Source: Acidobacteriota bacterium (GTDB lineage Bacteria > Acidobacteriota > Thermoanaerobaculia > Gp7-AA8). From it: DNA of 64,000 bases. Where the stretch lies: contig JAJPHC010000013.1 in NCBI GenBank assembly GCA_021325515.1, positions 188,001 to 252,000 of the forward strand. Reading direction: 5' to 3'. Made by a program: the position numbers and the translations under genes. This document shows, piece by piece, positions 32,601 to 43,730 of the stretch (its first letter is position 1; every line of letters begins with the position of its first letter). Below the pieces are notes generated by a model that was not told the origin of the DNA, did no database searches, and saw only the letters and a list, made by a program, of their open reading frames with translations.

Positions 32601-35600
32601 CTTCCGTTCAACGACCGGCGCGGTGTCGACGGGTGCGAATGGATACGCGGTCGGCTACGCCAATATGACTTCGAACGGCACCGGTTACACGTCGGCGCCG
32701 GCGGTCGCATTCTCAGGAGGTGGCGGTACAGGAGCTGCCGGAACCGCGGTTGGCAATTCGACCGGCGGCGTTGCGGGCGTCAACATCACGGCAGGTGGGA
32801 GCGGCTATACCTCGGCGCCGACGATTACCCTCACAGGCGGTGGCGGTACGGGCGCGGCAGCGACGGCCGTGCTGACCGATAACCAGCGGCTTGCTCTGAC
32901 GACGCAAGGCGCCAGCGACACGACGGCAACTATCACAGTAAAGACGCTCACGGAACTTGCCCGTTTCTATTCAGATCCCGTCGATACTACGACTGCCTAT
33001 TTGCTCAGCAGTGCCAGTGTCACGACGTTCTGGGACAACCCCGTTCCGAACGGTAGCAAGGTGAAATACACGATTACGCTGAACGACTGGGACTCAGTCA
33101 ATAACACGCTGACACTGATCGCGAGTACCGGTGCAAAGACGCAGAACAACGGCGGCCAGTTCACCGACGCGTTTACGGTTCCGGCAAACACGATCCTCAA
33201 AGCGAATCATCGACTGCTATGGATCATCTCCGTTGAGGATCCCAACGGCAACGCGAATACAACGGATACGCTGCACTTCAACGGCCCGACGCTCGCACAG
33301 ACGAGCTATGGCACCGTCTGTCTCTCCCCGGTTCGCATCTCGATCACAAAGAGCTCGAACAAACTGTCGGTCTCGAATAGCGGCAGTGACACGATTTCGT
33401 ACACGGTCACGGTCAACAATCCCTCAAGCGTAGCGATCCCCGGCACGCTCGTTTACGATCCGCTGCCGGCAGGTCTGTCGCTTACATCGACGACTCCTTC
33501 CACCGGTACGGTCACGACAGGCACGGCGAACTGCCCGACAGTGTCCTCGACACAATGCATTCAATGGAACATCGGCAGCCTCGCTGCAGGTGCATCGGTG
33601 ACTCTTACCATCAATGCGAATGTTCTGAGCTCGATTACCGGCTCGTCAGTCACCAATACAGCGACGGTCACCGACAACTACACGCCGAACCAGAGCGCTT
33701 CGATCTCCGCGGTAATCGCGAGCCCGAACGTGCTCATTTCCAAGGTGTCGAGCGGAAACAACTTCGTTCCGGGCGACAAGTTCTCGTACACGATTGCAGT
33801 CGTCAATACCGGTACCGGCGCCGCATCCAGTGTGACGGTCACCGATACGATTGCCAGCTACCTGACGCCGCTCAGCTACACGACGTCGGCGACATCGGTT
33901 GCTTCGATCGCGGTGACGAACGGCGGAAGCGGATACACGAGTGCTCCAGCCGTCTCGTTCAGCAGCGGCACTGCTACGGCCACGGCGATCGTTTCCGGGG
34001 GACAGGTCACGGCTGTTCTGATCACGAACGGCGGCAGCGGCTATGCTTCCGCTCCCACGATCTCATTCAGCGGCGGCGGTGGCTCTGGTGCCGCAGCGAC
34101 TGCACAGCTCGCGGGCACGTTGACGAGCACAACGCTCGTCGGCTCCGCGTTCACGTTCAATGTGGGCTCTCTCGGTGCCGGCGCGACGACTCTGCTCAAC
34201 ATCACCGTGCAGGTCGCATCCTCCGGTGTTCCCGCGGGAACGACGCCGGTGGTGAACACGGCATCAGTGACCGACAGCTACAACCCGACGCCTCGCACGG
34301 CATCGGTCACGGTGCAAATTACGGCGAACCCTGTGCTCACGCTGATTGAAACGGCGACGCCTTCGGCGAATCGTGTCGTGTTCGTCAACGTCACAGCGGG
34401 CGGCTCGTATCCGACGCCTCCCACCGTGTCGATCTCCGGCAATGGCTGTACCGGCGTTACCGCGATCGTCAACACGAACCCTGTCGGCGCCCTTTCCGGT
34501 CCCTACACCGTCACCGGTGTCACCATTACGAATCCCGGCAGCGGATGCACGGGTACGCCCTCTGTGACCTTCAGTGGATCCGGCGGAGCGGCGGCGACGG
34601 CGACGATCGGCCCCGCGCCGGGCGACACGATTACCTACCTGCTCACGCTTTCGAACACCGGCAACGCCGATGCATCGAATTGCGTGATCAATGGCACAGT
34701 ACCGGTGAACACCAGCTACACGAGTGGCGGCACGTTCAGTTCCGGTTCGGTCAGCTCGAGTCCGGTCACGATCATTCCCGGTGCTAATACGCAGCTGACG
34801 TACGTCGTCACCGTCAACTCGAGCCTTCCGTACTCGTACTCCTCGCCCTTTGGCGTCACCGCGCTGCCGCAGAGCGGAACGGCGACATCGTCCAATGCGG
34901 CGGCTCCGGCACCGGTAAGCGTGTCACTGAACACCGGCACATCGCCGAAGTACACCATTACCGATACTCCGGATGGCAATACCTACGCTGACCCTTTGAC
35001 CACGATTCCGAGCAATGCAATCAATGTCAGCACGTTCAACGTGGCGGACGCCTCGCTGCTCAGCATCGGAAGTTACGTAGCGATCCCGAACGGCGCGGCC
35101 TATCAGGTTGTCGAGATCACGGCGAAGAGCGGTAATACGATCACCACGAGCAGCGCCATTACCGCGGCGGCCGGTGCGAACGTTCTGCCGGTCGAGCTCT
35201 ACACGCTGGCCTATGGCAACAGCGGCGGGGGCAACGGCCAGAACGTCGTCGTCAGCGACATTCTCCCCTCCGGTCTCTTCTACGCAGGTACGCCGATCAG
35301 CAGCGTCGCGAGAGCGACGATCGTGTCCGGCGGCAGTGGTTATGCGACCGCACCGTCAGTCACGATCAGCGGCAGCGGCTGCACCGGTGCAACCGGCACT
35401 GCGGTGATCAGCGGCGGCGCCGTCACAGGTGTGATCATCACGAGCGGCGGTTCGGGCTGCACCGGCAACCCGACGATCTCCTTCAGCGGCGGCGGCGGAA
35501 GCGGCGCAAGCGCGAATGCGGTTCTGGTCGCGCCGGTGCCTAATAGCGCGCCCTCCATCGGCAGCACAGGAACCGTTTCGTGGAACGTCGGAACGCTCAA

Positions 35601-38600
35601 TAGCGGCGCCACGGGTACCGTGCAGTTCCTGGCATTCCCCAGCGCAGCGGGAACGTATACGAATACGGGGATCATTACCGATGGAACTGCATTGAATGAT
35701 CGCAACGCCTACGATCAGGCGACCACGACCTTCGGTGCACTCAATCCGACGAAGTCGACGACGACGCCGGAAGTCATCGCGGGATCCGGCGTTGCGCACT
35801 ACGTCATTACCGTCACCAATCCTCTGAGCACGACGACGGCGTCGAATGTCGCGGTCGTCGACAACCTCCCCACCGGCTTCACCTACAAGGCCGGTTCAAC
35901 GGTCATCAACGGAACGCCGGCCTCCGATCCGTGCAGCGGCTGCGTCGCCGGCATTCGCGTCGACGCCGGCGGCAGCGGTTACACCAGTGCGCCGGCCGTC
36001 AGCTTCAGCGGCGGTGGCGGCTCAGGCGCGGCGGGGACGGCGAACATTTCCGCCGGAGTGGTCCGCTCCATCACGATCACCAGCGGCGGCACCGGCTACA
36101 CGAGCGCGCCGGCGATCAGCTTCAGTGCCGGTGGCGGCTCGGGTGCGAGTGCGACTGCGCTCGTTCCGACACCGACCGTGCCTGTCTGGGGCGGCCTCTC
36201 GATCGCACCAAGCGGGACGCTGACGATCGCATTCGATGCGAACGTCTCCGCGAACGTTCCTACCGGCACGTACAACAACGAGATCATCGTCTCGGGCTCC
36301 ATTCCCTCACTGACGTTCGACTACCTCGGTACGACGGCGGAAGATGTGCACGTCTGCGCGTCTCCTTCGCCGATTACCGCGCCAACTGCCTGCGCGAACT
36401 CGACAGGCAATGTCGCCTCGATCGCGTTCAGGCCGACAGCGACGTATAGCTGGTCGATCAATAACGGCGCGATCATCACCAATTCATCGACCGGTACCGT
36501 CAACAGCATCACAGTCGGCAGCGGCGGGTCTGGTTATGGCGCAGCTCCGACCGTGACGATCTCCGGTGGTGGCGGCAGCGGCGCGACGGCAACGGCTACA
36601 GTCTCTGGCGGCGTCGTCACCGCGGTCACCATTACGAATCCGGGCAGCGGTTACACGAGTGTACCGACCGTAAGCTTCAGCAGCGGCACTGCTACTGCGG
36701 CCGCGGTTCTCGGTACCGGCATTGTCTATACCGCTGGGACCACGTCGCCGACGATTACAGTGACGGCGACCGAAGACACGTGCTCGCTGGTCTCTACTGC
36801 TACACCGTCTGTTGTGGGGCCGGTGATTACGGCACAGCCGCAGGACGTGACCTATTGCACTGTGCCGACGACGATCTCGATGAGCATCACCGCGTCCGGG
36901 TCGCCGTCGTATCAATGGCAGCTCGATACCGGATCGGGCTTCAATAATGCTCCAAACGGCGGAATCGGAGCCGTTGGGACAGGCGTGGGTGCCAACACCG
37001 CGACGTATCAATATCGAGCGGATGCGACGACGAGCGGCTACAAGTTCCGTGTCCTGCTTTCCGCCTCGAGTTGCTCTGTGACATCGAATACCGTGACGAT
37101 CACGTCGTCATGCAACCCCGATCTGCAGATGACGACCGACACCGGCTCGCCGAACCCCGTCTATGCAGGTGAGAACCTCGTCTACACGCAGCAGTTCACC
37201 AATATCTCCACGCAGGACACCAACAGCGGCTTCGTGAGCACGATTGTGTGGGAACCGATTCCGGCGAATACGACCTATGTTTCGTCGTCCGTTGGATCGG
37301 GCACTAATGGCTTCACCTGTTTGAACACGACGAACGGTGTGGTGTCGATCGCGATCGTTTCGGGCGGCTCGGGCTATGCGACCGCGCCCACCGTCAACTT
37401 CAGCGGCGGCGGCGGCTCCGGTGCCGCGGCGACGGCGACCATTTCCGGCGGCGTCGTCACCGCGATCACGATCACCAATCCAGGTACGGGCTACACGTCT
37501 GCTCCGTCCGTTGGCTTCAGCTCGGGCGCGGCCTCTGCGACCGCGACCGTCGGCGCTGCACTGACGTGCACGACGACGAACGTGACCAACAGCGGTGCGC
37601 TCAGCCCGGTGTTTACGCTCACCGTCAAAGTCGATCCGGCCACGCCGGACGGCACCGTTATCACGAACACCGTTCGCGTGACGACTCCGAACGACTCGAA
37701 TCCGAACAACAACTTCACCACGACGACCAACACGGTGCAGCGTCGCATCGACGTGCAGACGGCGACGACCGACAATGCGAACACACCGCCGTACGGTCCG
37801 CACTTCATCTATCCCGGCAATCCTCCCACTCCGCAGAATCTGACATGGACGACGGTCGTCGCCAACGGCGGCCCGTCGCAGGGTACGAACGTCGTCGTCA
37901 CCGACCCGATGCCTGCCGGCTTCTCCTACAGCTCGAGCAGCATCACCGGCGCGGGCAACAGTTGCTCGTACTCGTCGGCGACGCAGACGCTCACCTGCAC
38001 CATTGCCAACCTCGCCCCGACGCCGGCGGTCTGGTTCACTGGCGGCACGGGTGGTACGTCCGCCACGGCAAGCGTGTCCGGCGGTGCGGTCACGGCGATC
38101 ACCGTCAATCCAGGCTTCGGCGGCAGCGGTTACACAATCGCGCCTGAAATTCTGCTCGCTGGCGGTGGTGGTACCGGAGCGAGAGCAATCGCAACCATCA
38201 CCGGCGGTGTCGTGACCGGGTTCACGATCACGAACCCGGGCACTGGCTACACTTCCGCGCCGACGGTCTACTTCGCGGGCGGCGGTGGCACGCCGAGCGC
38301 GGTGGCCACGGTGTCCGGCGGTGCCGTCACCGGCTACACGATCACCAGCGGCGGCAGCGGATACACGTCCGCTCCGACGGTCTTCATCAATGTGAGCGGA
38401 GGCAGCGGCAGCGGCGCCACTGCGATTCCGACCATCTCCGGCGGCTCGCTGACCGCACTCGCCGTCAACGCGGCGGGCAGCGGTTACACGAATACGCCGG
38501 TCATCCAGGTTCTCGGCACCACGACCGTCGACACGCAGCAGATCACCGACGCCGTCACGGTCACGTACAACGAGACGGATCTCTATCCGGCCAACGATCC

Positions 38601-41103
38601 TTCGTCCGACACCGTCTCCATCCTCGCTCCCACGTTGGTCAAGATGTTGACCATGAACGGCTCCATCAACCGGAAGAACGGGGCGGTCACTCTCACCTGG
38701 CAGACCTCCTTCGAGCAGGACAACCTCGGCTTCCATGTCTGGCGTGAGACCGCCGACGGCAAGCGCACCGAGCTGACGACACACATCATCACCGGCTCCG
38801 CGCTGCAGACGGCGCACAAGGTCAACACCGTGCGCAGCTACCGTTTCGTCGATCCGAAGCCGCCCGCCGGCTTTGCGCAGTACTACGTCGAAGATGTCGA
38901 TCTGAAGGGCGTGCGGACGTTGCATGGACCGGTCGCTCCGCGGGTCAGCACCTACGACGTGAGCGGCGGGCCGGAAACCGATCCCGATCCGGGTCTCGGT
39001 TCGGTCGGCGGCATCTTCACCACGCCTGCCGGCTTCGGTGTGACGCCTGCCGCACCAGCGGCGACGCCTGACACGCGCCTCGCGCAGCAGTGGCTCGTCG
39101 CCAACAGCAACGCGGCGAAGCTCGTCATCACGCAGAATGGCTGGTATCGCGTCAGCCGTGCGGATCTCACCGCGGCGGGCTTCGATCCGGGCGCCGTGAG
39201 CAGCCGCCTCTCGCTCTTCGCCGATGGCATCGAGGTACCGATTCTCGTCAACGATGGCGGCGATGGCAGCTTCGATCCAGCCGACACGATCGAGTTCTAT
39301 GGCACGGCGATCGACACGCCGACGGCCGGTGGCCACATCTACTTCGTCACGCTCGGCAAGGGAAAGACGCTTCGCATTACGAAGCAGGGTGCAGCGAAAG
39401 GTGGGGCTGCCTCACCGGCCAGCTATCCATACACGTTCTCGCGCATCGAGCGCACCGTCTTCTTCTCCGCTCTGACGAACAACGGCGATAACGACAACTT
39501 CTTCGGCGCGGTCGTGACCACGTGGCCGGTGAGCGAGAACCTCACCGTCACGAATCTCGATCCGAACAGCGCGTCAGCGCAGGTTCAGCTCGTGATTCAG
39601 GGCGCCACCGACAACTTCGATCACGTGATCTCCGTGACGCTCAACGGCCACGAGATCGGGCCGATTGCGTTCCGCAGCCAGGCGCGCAGCGTCTCGAACA
39701 TCAGCGTGCCGGTGTCGTATCTCGTCGACGGTGAGAACACGCTCACCTTCACGGCAACGACGAACTGGGATGACGTCAGCGTCGTCGAGTCGGCGAAGAT
39801 CAGCTACCAGCATCTCTTCAAGGCCGACAACGGTGCACTCGCGTTCACTGTGGCCGGCGGCACGCAGGTGAGCGTCAGCGGATTCGCGGCGACGGACACT
39901 GTGAGCGCGTTCGATCTGACCGATCCTCTCAATCAGGTTGCGCTCACCGTGACGGCGTCCAATGGAACCGCAACCATCACCGCGCCGGGCAGCGTCACGC
40001 GCTCGATTCTCGTCATCGGATCGTCGCGCATCCAGGCGCCGTTGCAGGCCGTGCTCAATCAGCCGTCGAAGTGGAACGCCACGACGAACGCGGCGAAGAT
40101 GGTCATCATCTCCAACCGCGCCTTCCTCGATTCGGCGAATGCGCTGAAGGCGGCGCGCGACGCGCAGGGCATCCCGACGCAGGTCATCGACGTGCAGAAT
40201 CTGTACGACGAGTTCTCGTTCGGCGCCCATTCGCCCTACGCAATCCGCGACTTCCTCAAGCGCAGCGCTTCGTGGTCCACGCCGCCGCACTACGTCATCC
40301 TGCTCGGCGACTCCAGCTTCGATCCGCGCAACTACTACGGCATGGGCAATTACGACTACGTGCCGACGAAGCTCGTCCCGACGTACTACCTGAAGACCGC
40401 GAGCGACGACTGGTTCGCCGACTTCAACGACACCGGCATCCCGTCGCTGGCCATCGGCCGCATCGCCGTGCGCACCGCGGCGGAAGCGCAGACGGTGATC
40501 GGCAAGCTGACGCGCAGACCGGCGGCACCGCCGTCGGATCCATGGGCGCAGAAGGTCGAGATCATCTCCGATGCTCCGGTCGATGCGCCGTTCGAGAAGG
40601 GTGCGGATCAACTCGTGCCGCTCGTTCCTCAGCCGCCGTACACGGTCGATCGCATCAGACTGCAGAACGCGTCATCGACGGCAGTGATGGACGCCTACAA
40701 CAACGGCTCGCTGATCCTCAACTATCTCGGCCACGGTTCGGTGGAGGTGTGGGACAACGGTTCGTTCAGCACGAGCGCGGCCTACACGCTGACCAATGGC
40801 GATCGTCTGCCGTTCGTCATCACGATGAACTGCCTCAACGGCCACTTCCACGATCTCTTCACAGAGAGCATCGCCGAAGGTCTGTTGAAGAGCACGAATG
40901 GTGGTGCGATCGGAGTCTGGGCATCCTCGGCGCTGACGACGCCCGATCAGCAGTGGCTGATGAACATGGAGCTGTACCGCCAGATCTTCAACACGAATCA
41001 GTCGATCGGCGACGCCGTGATCAAAGCCAAGTCCGCCACGCAGGACAAGGACGTGAGAAAGACGTTCATCCTCTTCGGCGACCCGACCCTCCGGCTGCAC
41101 TAA
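29629..41103 (+). CDS. giant secreted DUF11-repeat protein with C-terminal C25 (gingipain-like) peptidase
   Basis: 3824 residues; GTG at 29629 with AGGAG 6 nt upstream; signal peptide ending TAWAQ. Residues 30-520 are a unique N-domain. About 521-2970 hold a series of DUF11-type beta-sandwich repeats, recognisable by a start like LTVTKSIA or ISITKSSN and [11 protein letters not shown]. At least nine glycine-rich cassettes built on [21 protein letters not shown] interrupt them. A fibronectin-III-like segment is near 3005-3110, a C25-associated N-domain ([16 protein letters not shown]) near 3160, and the C25 caspase-fold domain at about 3485-3824. The likely catalytic pair is His3702 (NYLGHGS) and Cys3735 (TMNCLNGHF). 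It ends FGDPTLRLH with no type IX sorting domain. Likely a surface protease-adhesin. Confidence 0.88.
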   Translation: MRERTGAAQAARLVAFAVAVIMVASTAWAQTPPTWNGGTPLCGVWSTDCVGGTAIKPAVWPSDAQWIPYSWGTTYPDVSLSDKHPIRDQRTLDPSNGGARPQNYVNVSSGCPDQTLPSIYYYFDPAGDSGNGMIYFRWRVEQIANNYAIGPSAGPYGSTDPWSSALWTVFLDLDGNGYRNFAMHLNGSSGAPATPVDIVRSIWSNANTNSIDYIGSPADIHSLFVNPTGFATATGGPLYQFSGGTPAAIQWPNGASETTWDYGTTRSINISTGACEEYFVDYQIPVRMLNASAFSGPTMSKNTPFQFLFATANSLNDPFQKDVVWEGNFVCDASSPGPFGDALTLAHGIIPQPIATSITASAPNSCSVFVSAQIMDALTVTNCATINQLVQAQFKYYYDVNGNGVDDDGGTWVNIGDPTTPVGTTVTANWNILNLIQGQYLIALEITDNRGHTTQTWMGKASGPLEQSFGTDLGGPGGTTRHLYTNVPPFEPTYAYAGLQPATLGISYAKVQVGGACGKPVPTITKTPSNTTPQQGTAENYTFTIDNTQSATTITVSQLNDTLPAGFTYQGNSGTLGAPSTAPSVGATGALTFTWSPAVSVAGGTSKTFVVQTNAGTTGGNFYNSGSFTTSVGVLTGTDGSGVNVKTAALTVTKSIALSSAPGVPITSCNRNDSVVFTMVVANNSATATSATTVTDALPAGFTYVSASPAPTSAPGVGTNGTVTWSGRSFPTSGAGQTQTFTITAIATIAGSFTNTVNVTDPAITPVSASANLFVAGPILSITKTASTNTVTRPGSGTTPVTYTIEYANVGNQTANLTYLGDTYGTPAIPTGWAFTTAGSSGNCNGPDAVAVITINSGGSGYTSAPTVNIGGPGAGAAATATITAGVVTAITITNPGTGYTSAPAITFSGGGGGSGASATATVFSGVACTNLGTLGAGATVTRTLVFNVGTTAALTTQTNTASINATNAATQTATFNTLVQTTTCTNTNYFFRSTTGAVSTGANGYAVGYANMTSNGTGYTSAPAVAFSGGGGTGAAGTAVGNSTGGVAGVNITAGGSGYTSAPTITLTGGGGTGAAATAVLTDNQRLALTTQGASDTTATITVKTLTELARFYSDPVDTTTAYLLSSASVTTFWDNPVPNGSKVKYTITLNDWDSVNNTLTLIASTGAKTQNNGGQFTDAFTVPANTILKANHRLLWIISVEDPNGNANTTDTLHFNGPTLAQTSYGTVCLSPVRISITKSSNKLSVSNSGSDTISYTVTVNNPSSVAIPGTLVYDPLPAGLSLTSTTPSTGTVTTGTANCPTVSSTQCIQWNIGSLAAGASVTLTINANVLSSITGSSVTNTATVTDNYTPNQSASISAVIASPNVLISKVSSGNNFVPGDKFSYTIAVVNTGTGAASSVTVTDTIASYLTPLSYTTSATSVASIAVTNGGSGYTSAPAVSFSSGTATATAIVSGGQVTAVLITNGGSGYASAPTISFSGGGGSGAAATAQLAGTLTSTTLVGSAFTFNVGSLGAGATTLLNITVQVASSGVPAGTTPVVNTASVTDSYNPTPRTASVTVQITANPVLTLIETATPSANRVVFVNVTAGGSYPTPPTVSISGNGCTGVTAIVNTNPVGALSGPYTVTGVTITNPGSGCTGTPSVTFSGSGGAAATATIGPAPGDTITYLLTLSNTGNADASNCVINGTVPVNTSYTSGGTFSSGSVSSSPVTIIPGANTQLTYVVTVNSSLPYSYSSPFGVTALPQSGTATSSNAAAPAPVSVSLNTGTSPKYTITDTPDGNTYADPLTTIPSNAINVSTFNVADASLLSIGSYVAIPNGAAYQVVEITAKSGNTITTSSAITAAAGANVLPVELYTLAYGNSGGGNGQNVVVSDILPSGLFYAGTPISSVARATIVSGGSGYATAPSVTISGSGCTGATGTAVISGGAVTGVIITSGGSGCTGNPTISFSGGGGSGASANAVLVAPVPNSAPSIGSTGTVSWNVGTLNSGATGTVQFLAFPSAAGTYTNTGIITDGTALNDRNAYDQATTTFGALNPTKSTTTPEVIAGSGVAHYVITVTNPLSTTTASNVAVVDNLPTGFTYKAGSTVINGTPASDPCSGCVAGIRVDAGGSGYTSAPAVSFSGGGGSGAAGTANISAGVVRSITITSGGTGYTSAPAISFSAGGGSGASATALVPTPTVPVWGGLSIAPSGTLTIAFDANVSANVPTGTYNNEIIVSGSIPSLTFDYLGTTAEDVHVCASPSPITAPTACANSTGNVASIAFRPTATYSWSINNGAIITNSSTGTVNSITVGSGGSGYGAAPTVTISGGGGSGATATATVSGGVVTAVTITNPGSGYTSVPTVSFSSGTATAAAVLGTGIVYTAGTTSPTITVTATEDTCSLVSTATPSVVGPVITAQPQDVTYCTVPTTISMSITASGSPSYQWQLDTGSGFNNAPNGGIGAVGTGVGANTATYQYRADATTSGYKFRVLLSASSCSVTSNTVTITSSCNPDLQMTTDTGSPNPVYAGENLVYTQQFTNISTQDTNSGFVSTIVWEPIPANTTYVSSSVGSGTNGFTCLNTTNGVVSIAIVSGGSGYATAPTVNFSGGGGSGAAATATISGGVVTAITITNPGTGYTSAPSVGFSSGAASATATVGAALTCTTTNVTNSGALSPVFTLTVKVDPATPDGTVITNTVRVTTPNDSNPNNNFTTTTNTVQRRIDVQTATTDNANTPPYGPHFIYPGNPPTPQNLTWTTVVANGGPSQGTNVVVTDPMPAGFSYSSSSITGAGNSCSYSSATQTLTCTIANLAPTPAVWFTGGTGGTSATASVSGGAVTAITVNPGFGGSGYTIAPEILLAGGGGTGARAIATITGGVVTGFTITNPGTGYTSAPTVYFAGGGGTPSAVATVSGGAVTGYTITSGGSGYTSAPTVFINVSGGSGSGATAIPTISGGSLTALAVNAAGSGYTNTPVIQVLGTTTVDTQQITDAVTVTYNETDLYPANDPSSDTVSILAPTLVKMLTMNGSINRKNGAVTLTWQTSFEQDNLGFHVWRETADGKRTELTTHIITGSALQTAHKVNTVRSYRFVDPKPPAGFAQYYVEDVDLKGVRTLHGPVAPRVSTYDVSGGPETDPDPGLGSVGGIFTTPAGFGVTPAAPAATPDTRLAQQWLVANSNAAKLVITQNGWYRVSRADLTAAGFDPGAVSSRLSLFADGIEVPILVNDGGDGSFDPADTIEFYGTAIDTPTAGGHIYFVTLGKGKTLRITKQGAAKGGAASPASYPYTFSRIERTVFFSALTNNGDNDNFFGAVVTTWPVSENLTVTNLDPNSASAQVQLVIQGATDNFDHVISVTLNGHEIGPIAFRSQARSVSNISVPVSYLVDGENTLTFTATTNWDDVSVVESAKISYQHLFKADNGALAFTVAGGTQVSVSGFAATDTVSAFDLTDPLNQVALTVTASNGTATITAPGSVTRSILVIGSSRIQAPLQAVLNQPSKWNATTNAAKMVIISNRAFLDSANALKAARDAQGIPTQVIDVQNLYDEFSFGAHSPYAIRDFLKRSASWSTPPHYVILLGDSSFDPRNYYGMGNYDYVPTKLVPTYYLKTASDDWFADFNDTGIPSLAIGRIAVRTAAEAQTVIGKLTRRPAAPPSDPWAQKVEIISDAPVDAPFEKGADQLVPLVPQPPYTVDRIRLQNASSTAVMDAYNNGSLILNYLGHGSVEVWDNGSFSTSAAYTLTNGDRLPFVITMNCLNGHFHDLFTESIAEGLLKSTNGGAIGVWASSALTTPDQQWLMNMELYRQIFNTNQSIGDAVIKAKSATQDKDVRKTFILFGDPTLRLH

Positions 41104-41113
41104 CCAGCCAGCT

Positions 41114-42559
41114 TCACGAGCTCCTTCTCCCCTGCGAAAGCAGGGGAGAAGGTGTGGGGCAGGGCGTATAGAACGCGATCACCGTTCGCCCGCCGCGGCC
41201 GCTGAACATCCGCTTCGCACGCGCACGGACGCGGATCTCCCACTGTGCCGGCAGCGCGTCGACATCGCTGGCGAACATGGCGATCGCGGAGCAGTCTCCG
41301 GGCACGGCACGCAAGGTATCGGCGCGCGGCGGCACATCGAGATCGATCACCCGTACGCCGCTGCCGAGGAACACGCTTCCGCCGTAGGCCCACGGCTGCG
41401 ATAGCGCGACGTCCGTGAAGTGCTGCGAGGCGAGCCAGCGTGCCGCATCGACGGCGTTGGTCGAGCGCCGCATGACGTTGCCGAGCCCTCCGAGTCCGAG
41501 TGGAATCGACAGCGCGAGACATGCGATCGCCAGGCGCCGCCGCTCCGGCCGCGAATACCACAGCGTGAATCCGTGCGCCGCGAACAGACACACGAACGGC
41601 ACGATCACCTGCACGTAGCGAAACTCCTTGTGGAAGATCGTGCTCAGACATGCGATCGGAAATGCGACGAAGGCGAGGAATCGGCGGCGGTCACCATCAC
41701 GCACCGCGACGGCGAGCAGTGGGAGCGCGCTGAGCGCGATCCACCGCCCGGCGTTCGCCAGGTACCACCATGGTGCTTGCGCGACGGTGAGCGAGGATGC
41801 GTCGCCCCGCACGAACGTGAGCTGCGCGAACTCGATGAGGCTTCCGAACCATCTGCCCCATGTGAGCCAGTCATACAGGCCGGCGAACAGGATGAAGCCG
41901 GCGACGCAGCCGGCGAGAAACAGCGGCAGGCGACGCGGCCGCCGGGCACCGAAGAGTGCGGCCAGCGAGGCGGCGAAGATGATTTCGCTGTAGCGCGCCG
42001 TCGCGGCCAGCGAAGCGATGACGCCGGCGAGCACGACGGCCGCGCTCGAAGAATCATCTTCGAGCAGAAGGGCCGCGGTCAGGATGCAGCTCACGGCAAT
42101 GACGCGCGGGAGAAGCGTGCTGCCATAGACGATCGGGATCCAATGCGAGCCGTAGAGAATCGCGGCCCAGGACGCCGTGCTCCCGCCGTACCAGCGGGAG
42201 CCGAGGCGATAGACGAGCGCGATGTTCAGAATCGAGAAGAAGACGAACGGAAGCCTTGCGGCGAACGCGAGCTGCAACGGGTCGCGCAGGCCCGCCGCCC
42301 ATGCGAGCCGCAGGAATGGCGCAACGATGACGTCGGGGATGAAGAGGCTTCGCACTTCCCACGCCGCGTGCGCGAAGCCGGTGCTTCTATGGAGTGCCTG
42401 CTGGAGGATCTCGAGATCGTCGCCCGTCTGAAAGCCGTGAAAGCGCCAGGCGAGATACGTTCGCACGGCAAACGAGAGCAGGAGGAATCCGCCGAGTATC
42501 CGCCGGTGGTGGGCATCCACGCAGCGTGAGCGTATCACGAGGCTAACGCGTGGCTGCAC
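41114..42559 (-). CDS. GT22-like polytopic mannosyltransferase
   Basis: 481 residues with about 9-10 membrane spans. The N-terminal region GFQTGDDLEILQQALHRSTG and, 20 residues on, AAWEVRSLFIPDV follow the GT22/PIG-B-like pattern (acidic pair in the first outer loop, then WEx-RS-x-P). Members transfer mannose from polyprenyl-phosphate-mannose to lipid-linked glycans. The last ~15 residues (TPSPLLSQGRRSS) are encoded by the hairpin at 41123-41152, so the natural C-terminus may have been extended. It is followed by only 10 bp before the giant gene's stop on the other strand. Substrate unknown. Confidence 0.65.
   Translation of the reverse strand: MQPRVSLVIRSRCVDAHHRRILGGFLLLSFAVRTYLAWRFHGFQTGDDLEILQQALHRSTGFAHAAWEVRSLFIPDVIVAPFLRLAWAAGLRDPLQLAFAARLPFVFFSILNIALVYRLGSRWYGGSTASWAAILYGSHWIPIVYGSTLLPRVIAVSCILTAALLLEDDSSSAAVVLAGVIASLAATARYSEIIFAASLAALFGARRPRRLPLFLAGCVAGFILFAGLYDWLTWGRWFGSLIEFAQLTFVRGDASSLTVAQAPWWYLANAGRWIALSALPLLAVAVRDGDRRRFLAFVAFPIACLSTIFHKEFRYVQVIVPFVCLFAAHGFTLWYSRPERRRLAIACLALSIPLGLGGLGNVMRRSTNAVDAARWLASQHFTDVALSQPWAYGGSVFLGSGVRVIDLDVPPRADTLRAVPGDCSAIAMFASDVDALPAQWEIRVRARAKRMFSGRGGRTVIAFYTPCPTPSPLLSQGRRSS
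41123..41152. terminator. perfect 13-bp hairpin at giant gene 3' end
   Basis: CCTTCTCCCCTGC (41123-41135), loop GAAA, complement at 41140-41152, 20 bp after the giant gene's stop and inside the last codons of the opposite-strand GT22-like gene. A GNRA-type loop on a GC-rich stem suggests transcription termination. Related in sequence to the hairpin at 12433-12462. Confidence 0.55.
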
Positions 42560-42562
42560 CCT

Positions 42563-43729
42563 TCAGTGAGCGGCGCGGCGGCGGGGCGGCGGGGTGTACG
42601 TGACTCGCCAGATCACGTTCGCGCCGTCGTCGGAGATCAGCAGCGAGCCGTCGTTCAGCACGAGCAGTCCGACCGGCCGTCCCCACACGTTCCGGCTCGC
42701 TTCGTCCGGCGACCAGCCGATGATGAAATCGTCGTAGCCGCCCGCGGGCCGGCCGCTCTTCATCGGAATGCGCACGACCTTGTAGCCCGTGCGCCGCGAG
42801 CGATTCCAGGAGCCATGCATCGCGACATATGCATCGCCGCGCCAGAACGTGAGGCCGAGCGCGGCGGAGTGCGCCTGCAGCAGCACGTCGGGCACGACCG
42901 CCGTCGCGACGAGATCGGGCCGCTGATTGCCGAGCGAGGGATCGGCGTTCTTTCCGATGTACGAATACGGCCAGCCGAAGAACGCGCCATCCGCAACGGA
43001 CGTCGCGTAGTCCGGCACGAGATCATCGCCCAGCCCGTCGCGCTCATTCACCGTCGTCCACAACGCACCGGTGACCGGCTCGATCGCGAGGCCGGATGGA
43101 TTTCGCAAGCCTGTGGCGAAGATGCGCTGCTCCGAGCCATCAGGATTCATCTGCAGAATCGCCGCGCGCCGCGGATCGGACTCCGGAGAGTTGTTGCCCG
43201 TGGAGCCGACGCCCACGTACAGCTTCGCGCCGCTCGCATCGAATACGAGATTGCGAAGCGAATGCGAGCCGCCGGAAGGCAGCGTTGCGATCGTGACCGG
43301 CGTTCCCTTCGCCGCCGTCTGATCCGTCGTGTACGAATAGCGCAGCACGGCATCGCTGTCGCCGACGTAGAGAGAGCCATCGTGAAAGGCGATGCCGAAC
43401 GGTTCGTTGAGCCCGCGCGCGAACGCGTAGCTCTCCTCGGCCACGCCGTTCTGATCCGCGTCGCGCAGCACCGTGATGCGATGCGCGAAGGTCTCTGTCA
43501 CGAAGACATCGCCGTTCGGCGCCTGCGCCATGTAGCGCGGTCCTGACAACCCGGCCGCGAATTGCGTGATCGCGTAGCCAGACGGCAGCAGCAGCTGCGC
43601 GCCCGCAGGCTTCGTCACGACGATGGGGCCGTTGTCGACGCTCGGCGTTGCGTGGGGCGCCGCGAGCTGGCTGGGGAGGATCTCGTGATGCTGCAGCGTC
43701 AGGGTCGCGGCGAGGAGAAGCGGGAGCAT
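42563..43729 (-). CDS. exported PQQ-type sugar dehydrogenase-like beta-propeller
   Basis: 388 residues from the ATG at 43729 (an upstream in-frame ATG would run into the preceding gene). Short signal peptide (PLLLAATLTLQHHE). Propeller motifs of the glucose/sorbosone dehydrogenase family: SGPRYMAQAPNGDVFVTET, GLNEPFGIAFHDGSLYVGD, ATGLRNPSGLAIEP, HGSWNRSRRTGYKV and GRPVGLLVLNDGSLLISDD. The typical RNP, HGSWNR and GRPVG signatures are present. Family members oxidise aldoses or sorbosone with PQQ in the periplasm, though many are uncharacterised. Starts 1 bp after the REC-PAS-GGDEF-EAL gene, so may be co-transcribed. No PQQ biosynthesis genes here. Confidence 0.8.
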   Translation of the reverse strand: MLPLLLAATLTLQHHEILPSQLAAPHATPSVDNGPIVVTKPAGAQLLLPSGYAITQFAAGLSGPRYMAQAPNGDVFVTETFAHRITVLRDADQNGVAEESYAFARGLNEPFGIAFHDGSLYVGDSDAVLRYSYTTDQTAAKGTPVTIATLPSGGSHSLRNLVFDASGAKLYVGVGSTGNNSPESDPRRAAILQMNPDGSEQRIFATGLRNPSGLAIEPVTGALWTTVNERDGLGDDLVPDYATSVADGAFFGWPYSYIGKNADPSLGNQRPDLVATAVVPDVLLQAHSAALGLTFWRGDAYVAMHGSWNRSRRTGYKVVRIPMKSGRPAGGYDDFIIGWSPDEASRNVWGRPVGLLVLNDGSLLISDDGANVIWRVTYTPPPRRRAAH

Positions 43730-43730
43730 G

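Noticed and set aside
37108-39336. Long open frame of over 700 codons on the minus strand of the giant gene
   Set aside because: Composition is Arg/Asp/Gly shadow of the GC-rich plus-strand repeats, with no recognisable domain or ribosome-binding site.
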